Assembly (NCBI GenBank): GCA_958477465.1
Contig: CAUEFX010000116.1
Location: 1-5,090 of the forward strand
Direction: 5' to 3'
DNA: 5,090 nt
Source: an uncultured Bacteroides sp.
Lineage (GTDB): Bacteria; Bacteroidota; Bacteroidia; Bacteroidales; Bacteroidaceae
Part shown: piece after piece, positions 1 to 5,004 of the stretch
Layout of the letters: each line of letters opens with the position of its first letter
Position numbering within the stretch: position 1 is the first letter of the stretch
Notes under the pieces: model-generated
The model's input: only the letters and a program-made list of their open reading frames with translations
Databases searched by the model: none
What the model was told of the DNA's origin: nothing
Translations under genes and position numbers: made by a program

Positions 1-131
1 ATTTAGTCTATGTTGTGTCAATAGCGACGTTTGGCTGCTCCTAAATGCCTATCAGCCACAAACATTGAAATTTCAAAGCATTTTTAAATGAAAGAGCCGT
101 GGGTTTGTTGATGAGATAACAGGAAGATTAC

Positions 132-162
132 TTGCATATTTCAAAGATTTTGACGAATTTTG
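132..162 (+). promoter_or_regulatory. Weak candidate promoter for the methyltransferase gene
   Basis: GAATTTTG at 155-162 matches five of the six defined positions of the Bacteroides -7 box TAnnTTTG. TTG at 132-134 lies 20 bases upstream, where the -33 TTTG box is expected. Transcription would start near 169, giving a leader of about 84 bases before the ATG at 253. Both boxes are imperfect and the region is AT-rich, so a chance match is quite possible. No other better match was seen between 1 and 252, and this stretch shows no convincing gene. Confidence 0.25.
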
Positions 163-252
163 TATATAAGTTATCACGACAGTTGCACCGATAAGACATT
201 GTGCCAACGTACGGGACTATAATAAACGAATAGAAAACACCCCTTCTGACCC

Positions 253-1446
253 ATGATACTCTCACAGCCAACCCTTGACTTTATCCGCGATCACGCTCAC
301 GAGGATATACATGCATTAGCCTTACAAGCTCCGAAGTATCCTGATGTAGACATGCCGACCGCTATCCTGCAAATAGCCGGCAGGCAAGCCGCAGTCCATA
401 AAGTTCCCTCATGGGCAGCCGTCGAAGGGATTCTATATCCCCGTCATCTTTCAATGGAACAATGTTCTTCCGAAACAACAGCACTCTACAAGGCCTCTTT
501 GCTAAGCGGAAATACTCTCACTGATCTAACAGGCGGTTTGGGGATTGACTGTGCTTTCCTGGCTGCCAAATTCAAACACATATCGTATGTGGAACGTCAG
601 GAAGAACTCTGTGAAATCGCTTCACACAACTTTCCCCTATTAGGCTTGAACCACATTACAATATACAATGAAGATGCCATAACCCATTTAGAACAAATGG
701 GCAGGGAAGACTGCATCTTCATCGATCCGGCACGAAGAAACGAACACGGAGGGAAAACAGTTGCCATCTCAGATTGTGAACCGGACGTAGCAGAGCTGGA
801 AGAACTCTTATTATCCAAGGCCGGCCGGGTCATGATAAAATTATCCCCTATGCTCGATCTCTCTTTGGCATTGAGAACGATGAAGCATACACAGGAAGCA
901 CATGTCATTTCTGTAAACAATGACTGTAAAGAGCTTTTGCTGATAATCGGAGAGACTTCTCCCACACACCGGATACCGATTCATTGCATCAATCTCACAT
1001 CCAAAGGAAAGCAGTGCTTTCTCTTCACCCGTGAGGAAGAAGCAGAAACAGCATGCGTCTATGCCGAGAAAGTAGGGGCATACTTGTACGAACCCAATGC
1101 GTCTGTTCTTAAAGCAGGTGCTTTCCGCTGCATCGCCGCTTCGTATCATATAAAAAAACTGCACCCCAATAGCCATCTGTATACCTCTGACGAATGGATA
1201 GAGGACTTTCCCGGAAGAGCTTTCCTGGTGACGGGACAATGTTCCTTTAACAAAAAAGAGATCAAAGAGTGTATCGGAGATATCAAAAAGGCGAATATCA
1301 CCGTCCGGAATTTTCCGGCTACAGTAGCGGAAATCCGGAAGCGTACCAAACTGTCTGATGGGGGGGAGGTTTATCTGTTTGCCACTACCTTATCCAATGA
1401 TCGGAAAGTATTGATAAGATGCAGCAAAGTATCTTCCAATTTATGA
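253..1446 (+). CDS. SAM-dependent methyltransferase with THUMP-like C-terminus (PG_1098-type)
   Basis: This 397-residue cytoplasmic protein has a class I methyltransferase core. The glycine-rich SAM-binding motif DLTGGLGID is at residues 91-99, and the acidic end of the next strand (YVER) is at 112-115. A DPARR motif at 158-162 takes the place of the motif IV catalytic loop and is characteristic of this Bacteroidota family, for which PG_1098 of Porphyromonas gingivalis is the structural reference. Residues from about 319 to 392 form the THUMP-like/ferredoxin-like tail, with conserved RKRTKLSDGGE near 362-372. The family is known; its substrate is not, and RNA is an inference from the THUMP-like part. 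The ATG at 253 is the first possible start because TGA lies in frame at 247-249. No Shine-Dalgarno sequence is evident, as is usual in Bacteroides. A run of seven G (1360-1366) lies in the tail. The stop overlaps the end of the convergent channel remnant. Confidence 0.9.
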   Translation: MILSQPTLDFIRDHAHEDIHALALQAPKYPDVDMPTAILQIAGRQAAVHKVPSWAAVEGILYPRHLSMEQCSSETTALYKASLLSGNTLTDLTGGLGIDCAFLAAKFKHISYVERQEELCEIASHNFPLLGLNHITIYNEDAITHLEQMGREDCIFIDPARRNEHGGKTVAISDCEPDVAELEELLLSKAGRVMIKLSPMLDLSLALRTMKHTQEAHVISVNNDCKELLLIIGETSPTHRIPIHCINLTSKGKQCFLFTREEEAETACVYAEKVGAYLYEPNASVLKAGAFRCIAASYHIKKLHPNSHLYTSDEWIEDFPGRAFLVTGQCSFNKKEIKECIGDIKKANITVRNFPATVAEIRKRTKLSDGGEVYLFATTLSNDRKVLIRCSKVSSNL

Positions 1447-1800
1447 CTTTAATGCATTATATTGCTCGTTTGTCCCTTCCGGTTTCGCTTTGGGTATTGT
1501 TGTCTCGTTACCATCACGTACAGCCATATAATGTGGAGACATTATCTCAATATCCGCTTCTGTAAATACATCTTGGATATTTTGATACAGGTTAGAAAGA
1601 TTGGTGTCAACTGATCGGTCTCTTTTATATAAGCATTGATCTGATACACCGGATACCAATTCTGCAATTCCGTTTCAAGAACAAAAGGTTCCGGATCGGC
1701 CATAACACCCGGAGTCGCTTTGGCTGACTTCAACAACAATTCATGTACTTTATGCCAAGGAACATCATAGCCGATACTTACGTCAAACATACACAATGTT
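1441..1800 (-). pseudogene. Remnant of an MscS-family mechanosensitive channel (C-terminal cytoplasmic part only)
   Basis: Read on the minus strand, the first piece (about 1800 down to 1600) encodes VSIGYDVPWHKVHELLLKSA and, further on, PEPFVLETELQNWYPVYQIN. The second piece, in another frame, encodes NLYQNIQDVFTEADIEIMSP, then HYMAVRDGNETTIP, and ends at the TAA at 1441-1443. Together they are the typical C-terminal cytoplasmic domain of MscS-like channels, in the right order and without a gap. The switch of frame falls near 1594-1600 and would be repaired by one extra base, so loss of one base is the simplest explanation. All membrane helices and the pore are missing: similarity stops at about 1800, and the open frame above it meets a stop at 1827-1829. 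A full channel would need at least 150-200 more residues upstream. It cannot make a channel. Two separate lesions indicate real decay rather than one sequencing error. Confidence 0.85.
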
Positions 1801-1835
1801 TTTGATATATCATCAAAGTAGAATTGTTATATTTG
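1801..1835 (+). promoter_or_regulatory. Bacteroides-type promoter of the antiporter gene
   Basis: TATATTTG at 1828-1835 is a perfect TAnnTTTG -7 box. TTTG at 1801-1804 could be the -33 box, but the gap of 23 bases is longer than the usual 19-21, so only the -7 part is firm. Transcription would start near 1842, about 14 bases before the ATG at 1856, after an A-rich leader. This excludes the upstream ATG at 1796 as the main start, since it would lie ahead of the transcript. Confidence 0.6.
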
Positions 1836-1855
1836 CACGAAAATGTAAAAGCTAT

Positions 1856-2812
1856 ATGGATATATTACTTCTTGTCGGAGGTCTCCTCTTTATTCTGGTA
1901 GGTGCCAACGGACTGACAGATGGTGCTGCATCCGTTGCCAAACAATTCCGTATTCCTTCTATCGTTATCGGACTTACCATTGTCGCATTCGGTACATCTG
2001 CTCCGGAGCTTGCTGTCAGCGTCTCTTCCGCCCTGAAAGGAAGCGCGGATATCGCTATCGGAAATGTCGTGGGAAGCAATATATTCAATACGCTGATGAT
2101 AGTAGGCTGTACGGCGTTGTTCGCTCCGATTGTTATTACCCGGAATACATTAAGGAAAGAGATTCCCCTTTGTATACTTTCATCCATCGTGTTGTTGATT
2201 TGTGCCAATGATATATTATTGAATCATGCTACAAAGAACGTAATCAGCATTACCGACGGATTGTTACTATTGTGTTTTTTTGCCGTCTTTATGGGGTACA
2301 CATTCGCCATCGCATCGAGTGGAAACAATGAAATGCGGGATGAGGAAATCCGGCGATTGCCTATGTGGCGTTCTATCCTTTATATTATAGGTGGTCTTGC
2401 CGGACTGATTTTCGGCGGGCAATGGTTTGTAGAGGGAGCCGGCAATATTGCGCGTAGCCTGGGTGTCAGCGAATCGATTATCGGACTCACTTTGGTGGCA
2501 GGAGGAACTTCCCTGCCCGAACTGGCCACTTCGGTTGTTGCAGCATTGAAGAAGAACCCGGAAATAGCGATTGGAAACGTGATAGGCAGTAATCTGTTTA
2601 ATGTCTTTTTTGTACTTGGATGTAGCGCATCCATCACTCCATTGACTCTGAGTGGTATCACCAACTTCGACCTATGGGTTCTTGTCGGATCTGGAATGCT
2701 ACTTTGGCTGTTCGGGCTATTCTTTGCTAAACGTACAATCACGCGAATTGAAGGAGGGATTATGATACTTTGCTATGTAGCCTATACGACAGTCCTTATT
2801 CTCAAGTTATAA
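1856..2812 (+). CDS. yrbG: Calcium/sodium antiporter, YrbG family (CaCA superfamily)
   Basis: This 318-residue inner-membrane protein belongs to the CaCA family of cation/Ca2+ exchangers, which move Ca2+ out of the cell in exchange for Na+ or H+. It shows the two inverted alpha-repeats of the family. Repeat 1 has GTSAPE at 46-51 and GNVVGSNIFN at 69-78; repeat 2 has GTSLPE at 217-222 and GNVIGSNLFN at 240-249. Glu51 and Glu222 are the expected ion-binding acids, so the active site looks intact. About ten hydrophobic helices are visible, five before and five after a charged linker at about 156-172 (NNEMRDEEIRR). The length is normal for the family. The start at 1856 is preferred over an in-frame ATG at 1796: the 20-residue extension is basic and unlike the family, and the promoter -7 box lies inside it. 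It appears to be a single-gene transcription unit. The ion actually transported in this organism is inferred from the family. Confidence 0.93.
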   Translation: MDILLLVGGLLFILVGANGLTDGAASVAKQFRIPSIVIGLTIVAFGTSAPELAVSVSSALKGSADIAIGNVVGSNIFNTLMIVGCTALFAPIVITRNTLRKEIPLCILSSIVLLICANDILLNHATKNVISITDGLLLLCFFAVFMGYTFAIASSGNNEMRDEEIRRLPMWRSILYIIGGLAGLIFGGQWFVEGAGNIARSLGVSESIIGLTLVAGGTSLPELATSVVAALKKNPEIAIGNVIGSNLFNVFFVLGCSASITPLTLSGITNFDLWVLVGSGMLLWLFGLFFAKRTITRIEGGIMILCYVAYTTVLILKL

Positions 2813-2896
2813 CTGTAGCTGATAAGGCATGGACTAATCATTCTTTTTCGGATATAAGAACTAAAGAGCAAATAGTTTCTCATGTACACCCAAGAC

Positions 2897-3772
2897 TTAC
2901 ATTAAATTATCTATTTCCTCTTTTGGTAAGCCGGTCACGCGAGATATGACATCAGCAGCTATTCCTATTTTTTTTAGTTCACAAGCTGTTTCTCTTTTCC
3001 CTTTCTCAAGTCCCTCCTTAAGCCCTTCCTCTTTCCCTTTCTTTTCCGCTGTGGATAAGACACTATACCAGTCACGGTAATTCTTCAGGCTGTCCCAGTA
3101 CTCGTTCAAATCCGTCTTGGTGAACTTGGCAATCTCGGCAGCTTCAAAGAGACGGTCAAAGATTCTGTTTTGCAAGGCCTTGGGACGTTCAAACAGAGAG
3201 GACAGATTACGCAGAACAAACAGCCACTTGTCAAACATGCTCTCCAGCTCTTTTTCGGTCTTATTAAACTTGGGCATTTCAAGATAGACAAAGGTCAGTT
3301 TGTCGTAGAATACCTTGTGCGTATAAAGATCCACGAGTTTCACCTCGTGATGGAAGTGTTCCTCGTCCGATTTGTCAAAAGAGAAATTGAGAATGCCTAC
3401 TACATAAACGGCCTTCAACTCATAATTCCACTCTCCCCGTATGCCTTGTTCGCGGATAGGGTAAGTGGAGTAGAAGACGCTGCGGTCCTTGAAGAACTGC
3501 TGTTCGCCGCGCTGCATCTCAACCAGAAACTTTTCGCCCTTCTCGTTCTCGCAATATACGTCAAATACGGCACGGCGGTCATATTCCTGCGTTCCAAGAT
3601 TCTCTGTATTAAGATAGGTGACATCCTTGATCTCTTCATCTTCACCTCTGAACAGCAAAGCATTCAGGAAGCTGATTAATAGCTCCTTGTTCATTACCGT
3701 TCCAAAAAGTAATTTAAAGCCGAAATCGGTATACGGATTTACGTATTTATCAATTATTCCTTCTGTTCCCAT
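2897..3772 (-). CDS. Rpn family recombination-promoting nuclease / putative transposase (PD-(D/E)XK)
   Basis: This 291-residue protein carries the N-terminal signature of the family, NPYTDFGFKLLFG (12-24). A PD-(D/E)XK nuclease core follows, with Asp71 in FDVYCEN and Glu85-x-Gln87 in VEMQ, so the expected metal-binding and catalytic residues are present. A helical region follows. The tail has glycines every four residues (246, 250, 254, 258) in GKEEGLKEGLEKGKRE, then the usual ending with ITRVTGLP-like sequence (ISRVTGLPKEEI, 276-287). Enterobacterial Rpn proteins are Ca2+-stimulated DNA nucleases that raise recombination and have been linked to phage defence; a role here is inferred from homology only. 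Many such proteins in Bacteroides are annotated as PD-(D/E)XK transposases, but no inverted ends or target duplications were seen around it. Length is normal and the frame is intact. It converges with the antiporter gene across an 84-base gap. An internal ATG at codon 179 may be used as a second start. Confidence 0.92.
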   Translation of the reverse strand: MGTEGIIDKYVNPYTDFGFKLLFGTVMNKELLISFLNALLFRGEDEEIKDVTYLNTENLGTQEYDRRAVFDVYCENEKGEKFLVEMQRGEQQFFKDRSVFYSTYPIREQGIRGEWNYELKAVYVVGILNFSFDKSDEEHFHHEVKLVDLYTHKVFYDKLTFVYLEMPKFNKTEKELESMFDKWLFVLRNLSSLFERPKALQNRIFDRLFEAAEIAKFTKTDLNEYWDSLKNYRDWYSVLSTAEKKGKEEGLKEGLEKGKRETACELKKIGIAADVISRVTGLPKEEIDNLM

Positions 3773-3817
3773 GTCTTTCTATTTTGTATGTCAATAAACC
3801 TTTCGGCTAATAATGCA

Positions 3818-3848
3818 CAAATGTAACAATAATCAAGTATAAATCAAG
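3818..3848 (-). promoter_or_regulatory. Near-consensus Bacteroides promoter of the Rpn gene
   Basis: On the minus strand CTTG (3848-3845), a 19-base spacer and TACATTTG (3825-3818) fit the Bacteroides -33/-7 consensus TTTG-N19-21-TAnnTTTG with one mismatch in the -33 box. Transcription would begin near 3811, giving a leader of about 40 bases before the ATG at 3772. This is the best promoter in the window and implies that the Rpn gene is transcribed on its own. Confidence 0.7.
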
Positions 3849-3850
3849 TA
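3831..3850. repeat. 9-bp direct repeat over the Rpn promoter
   Basis: AATCAAGTA occurs at 3831-3839 and again at 3842-3850, an 11-bp step. On the minus strand it reads TACTTGATT. One copy contains the -33 box and the other lies in the -33/-7 spacer. Spacing by one helical turn is what a DNA-binding regulator of the Rpn gene would need, but AT-rich DNA also produces such repeats by chance. Confidence 0.45.
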
Positions 3851-3877
3851 GAAAGAGATTAATTAACAGAGAAATAA

Positions 3878-4081
3878 CTACTGGTAGAGAGTATGTATTG
3901 GAATCTTGACAGGAATCTCTTCTCGGACAAAATCAAGGGTAATGGAATAGCTGAACTTATCAGAGAGTTGGCGTACGGTTTCACAAAAATAGAATAGTCT
4001 ATCCTGTCTCCATGGTTTTATTGGAGATAGCATTGGTGCCATTTTAGATAAATGCTTTGAAAAATGTGAATTCGCTGACAT
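3878..4081 (-). CDS. Unrecognised small protein or gene fragment (67 residues)
   Basis: The frame starts at ATG 4081-4079 after an A-rich leader (AAAAGAATT) and ends at TAG 3880-3878. The same frame stays open further upstream to about 4174 through AT-rich sequence that looks noncoding. The second half is protein-like: PWRQDRLFYFCETVRQLSDK, then amphipathic sequence ending in VREEIPVKIPIHTLYQ. An alternation of a short helix (ETVRQLSDKF) and strands (SITLDF, IPVKIPI) recalls small ligand-plug domains such as STN, found at the N-terminus of Bacteroides TonB-linked outer-membrane proteins. That likeness is weak and is my impression only. It ends about 30 bases before the Rpn -33 box. It may be a real short gene or the decayed remnant of a larger one. 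Confidence 0.35.
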   Translation of the reverse strand: MSANSHFSKHLSKMAPMLSPIKPWRQDRLFYFCETVRQLSDKFSYSITLDFVREEIPVKIPIHTLYQ

Positions 4082-4088
4082 AATTCTT

Positions 4089-4229
4089 TTATATTGTAAT
4101 TTCTGATAACATGAACTTTGAGTAAAAAGGAGCAAATAGAGAAAAAAGTGCATAAAAGAATAGATAATATACACTTTTTCTGCATATTTTCAGGTAAAAA
4201 GAGGATGAATATGCAGTTTTACCCAACAT
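4089..4229 (-). CDS. Possible signal-peptide-like small frame (46 residues)
   Basis: The ATG at 4229-4227 follows an A-rich leader (GAAGAAAAGTACATTAAC). The peptide has a basic segment LKICRKS (13-19) and then a hydrophobic run VYYLFFYALFSLFAPF (20-35), the layout of a Sec signal peptide or single membrane anchor. It stops at TAA 4091-4089, eight bases before the ATG of the next minus-strand frame. Together the two could be an export signal and first domain of a broken outer-membrane protein gene, or two unrelated short frames. The 19-bp inverted repeat at 4262-4300 lies about 35-70 bases upstream of its ATG. No homologue is recognised, and AT-rich DNA easily yields hydrophobic frames. Confidence 0.25.
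   Translation of the reverse strand: MLGKTAYSSSFYLKICRKSVYYLFFYALFSLFAPFYSKFMLSEITI
4143..4179. repeat. 8-bp inverted repeat
   Basis: AAAAAGTG (4143-4150) is the reverse complement of CACTTTTT (4172-4179), with a 21-base AT-rich loop. It is directly followed by another inverted repeat at 4180. Read on the plus strand its right arm ends in five T, so it could act as a weak terminator. Chance is a fair alternative. Confidence 0.3.
4180..4216. repeat. 9-bp inverted repeat
   Basis: CTGCATATT (4180-4188) and AATATGCAG (4208-4216) are perfect reverse complements around a 19-base spacer. The pair lies inside the small frame at 4089-4229. It could be a protein-binding dyad or a stem-loop; no function is evident. 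Confidence 0.4.
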
Positions 4230-4238
4230 GTTAATGTA

Positions 4239-4256
4239 CTTTTCTTCGGTGAAAAG
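4239..4256. repeat. 6-bp hairpin with TTCGGT loop
   Basis: CTTTTC (4239-4244) pairs with GAAAAG (4251-4256) around TTCGGT. It lies just before the 19-bp inverted repeat. The hexamer GAAAAG recurs at 4318-4323 on the far side of that repeat. It is short, and its meaning is uncertain. Confidence 0.3.
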
Positions 4257-4261
4257 CTTCA

Positions 4262-4323
4262 GTTTCTCGTAGAGGAACGACTCGTTCCTCTACGAGAAAC
4301 CATAAGAGTCTCTACGGGAAAAG
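4262..4323. repeat. Perfect 19-bp inverted repeat with a third degenerate half-site (REP-like palindrome)
   Basis: Positions 4262-4280 (GTTTCTCGTAGAGGAACGA) are the exact reverse complement of 4282-4300, with the single base C4281 between them. As RNA or single-stranded DNA this would form an 18-bp stem with an ACT loop. A third half-site, CTCTACGGGAAA (4310-4321), matches CTCTACGAGAAA (4288-4299) in 11 of 12 positions at a 22-bp step. Two copies in one orientation and one inverted copy resemble REP/BIME-type dispersed repeats. The palindrome could also end transcription, but no long T run follows directly on either strand. Nineteen exact pairs are not expected by chance. Confidence 0.85.
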
Positions 4324-4340
4324 TATTTTTCTCTTGTAGT

Positions 4341-4368
4341 GGTCTGCTTTTTATGCTAACAGCAGATC
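4341..4368. repeat. 8-bp stem-loop
   Basis: GGTCTGCT (4341-4348) pairs with AGCAGATC (4361-4368), including one G-U pair, around a 12-base loop that begins with TTTT. It lies 18 bases beyond the third half-site of the 4262-4323 repeat. It may belong to the same structured element. Confidence 0.4.
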
Positions 4369-4508
4369 GAATTCAGTCTTCTTTAAAATAGAATAAAGAC
4401 GGATATATGCATGTTTTTAAGATGATTTGCAAATAATATATGAAAACGAACTCTTTTTTGATAACGAATCAATGATTTTGATGTCTATTTGGAATATTCA
4501 ATGTGGAA

Positions 4509-4566
4509 ATGCAGAGGCTTTTTAGCATCAGCCCTATTCTTTACTTTAAATAAAGAGATTCTGCAT
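4509..4566. other. Possible three-way-junction structure
   Basis: The outer stem pairs ATGCAGA (4509-4515) with TCTGCAT (4560-4566). Inside it, GGCT (4516-4519) pairs with AGCC (4530-4533), stacking directly on the outer stem. TCTTTA (4538-4543) pairs with TAAAGA (4551-4556). All 17 pairs are Watson-Crick. The arrangement is compatible with a small structured RNA or leader, but no known RNA family is recognised and no promoter was found for it. Strand is undecided. Confidence 0.25.
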
Positions 4567-4569
4567 CAA

Positions 4570-4806
4570 TTAAAATGTCATATTGACATTTTGTAAAAGT
4601 GTCCCGCTTTTCGGAGAAGTCCGACCATGTACTTCTATAGCGGTGCCCACCTCTATCACAATCAAATGGCCGTTCCATTTGTCTGCAATGAGTACTTTCC
4701 CTTGGTAAACGTGGCAGCCTTTTACTTCATAAAAGCGTTTTAAATGAAAGAGGTGTGCATGAATTATCAAATCCAATAAGAAAAATGCAATAAAATACTT
4801 TTTTAT
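4570..4806 (-). pseudogene. Unrecognised secreted-type small frame that seems to have lost its ATG
   Basis: On the minus strand the frame opens after TAA (4809-4807) with ATA (4806-4804), then AAA AAG. It reads KKYFIAFFLLLDLIIHAH, a typical export signal of two lysines and a hydrophobic core. After that come VKGCHVYQGKVLIADKWN, a strand-rich middle (HLIVIEVGTAIEVHG) and a stop at 4572-4570. The natural start is exactly where ATA stands, and the context ACTAAATAAAAAA mirrors ACTAAATGAAAAA at the frame starting at 5005, so a G-to-A change of the start codon is likely. A TTG at 4776-4774 is the only upstream alternative and would remove the signal. At 78 residues it may also be truncated. No family is recognised. 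It could be a decayed gene, or a chance frame. Confidence 0.35.
4572..4592 (-). terminator. Possible intrinsic terminator at the end of the 4570-4806 frame
   Basis: AAAATGTCA (4572-4580) and TGACATTTT (4584-4592) form a perfect 9-bp stem with the loop TAT. On the minus strand it covers the last codons and the stop of the frame, and four T close the stem. The stem is AT-rich with only two G-C pairs, so termination would be weak. It is nearly symmetric and could serve either strand. Confidence 0.3.
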
Positions 4807-5004
4807 TTAGTAACGTCTACTCCTGAATTGTAATACCAACAGAAAGTTCTGAAATAGAAATTAATCTAAAATATGTTTTTTATGCAGAATAACCAAAAGC
4901 ATAAATAGGATAACCCTACATAAGAAATTTCACGTTTTGATAAAGAAAAGACAGATTTACAATTAAACACAACCAGCATTTTGTTAACATAAAAAGAATA
5001 CTAA

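Larger units (their letters stand above)
3851..5004. other. AT-rich spacer with small frames and inverted repeats, no recognised intact gene
   Basis: This is the longest stretch without a recognised gene. It holds three small minus-strand frames (3878-4081, 4089-4229, 4570-4806) and inverted repeats at 4143-4179, 4180-4216, 4239-4256, 4262-4300, 4341-4368, 4509-4566 and 4572-4592. Its base composition is clearly more AT-rich than that of the flanking genes. The part from 4807 to 5004 shows no frame, no tRNA and no clear promoter. No transposase, CRISPR or rRNA signal was found. Confidence 0.6.

Noticed and set aside
2..169. Open frame 2-88 ending in TGA, with a second open piece up to TAA 167-169, as the tail of an upstream gene
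   Set aside because: The peptides are short, match no family I know and are separated by an in-frame stop, so I cannot support a gene.
597..1349. Several minus-strand frames inside the methyltransferase gene
   Set aside because: All overlap a clearly coding plus-strand gene and have no recognisable protein features.
1796..1855. Upstream ATG at 1796 as the antiporter start
   Set aside because: The added 20 residues are basic and not family-like, and a perfect -7 box lies within them at 1828-1835.
2861..2882. Terminator between the convergent antiporter and Rpn genes (GAACTA/TAGTTT stem)
   Set aside because: The stem is five to six weak pairs and no T run follows on either strand.
3170..3679. 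Long plus-strand open frame (169 codons) opposite the Rpn gene
   Set aside because: It is fully antisense to a well-supported nuclease gene, shows no domain and no promoter, and reflects codon bias of the other strand.
2897..3772. The Rpn gene as an insertion sequence
   Set aside because: No terminal inverted repeats or flanking duplications are visible, and the gene has its own promoter; the transposase label reflects family naming.
82..4752. Shared 15-mer TTTTAAATGAAAGAG at 82-96 and 4738-4752
   Set aside because: It is AT-rich, the flanks do not match, and one copy lies within a reading frame; chance is the simplest explanation.
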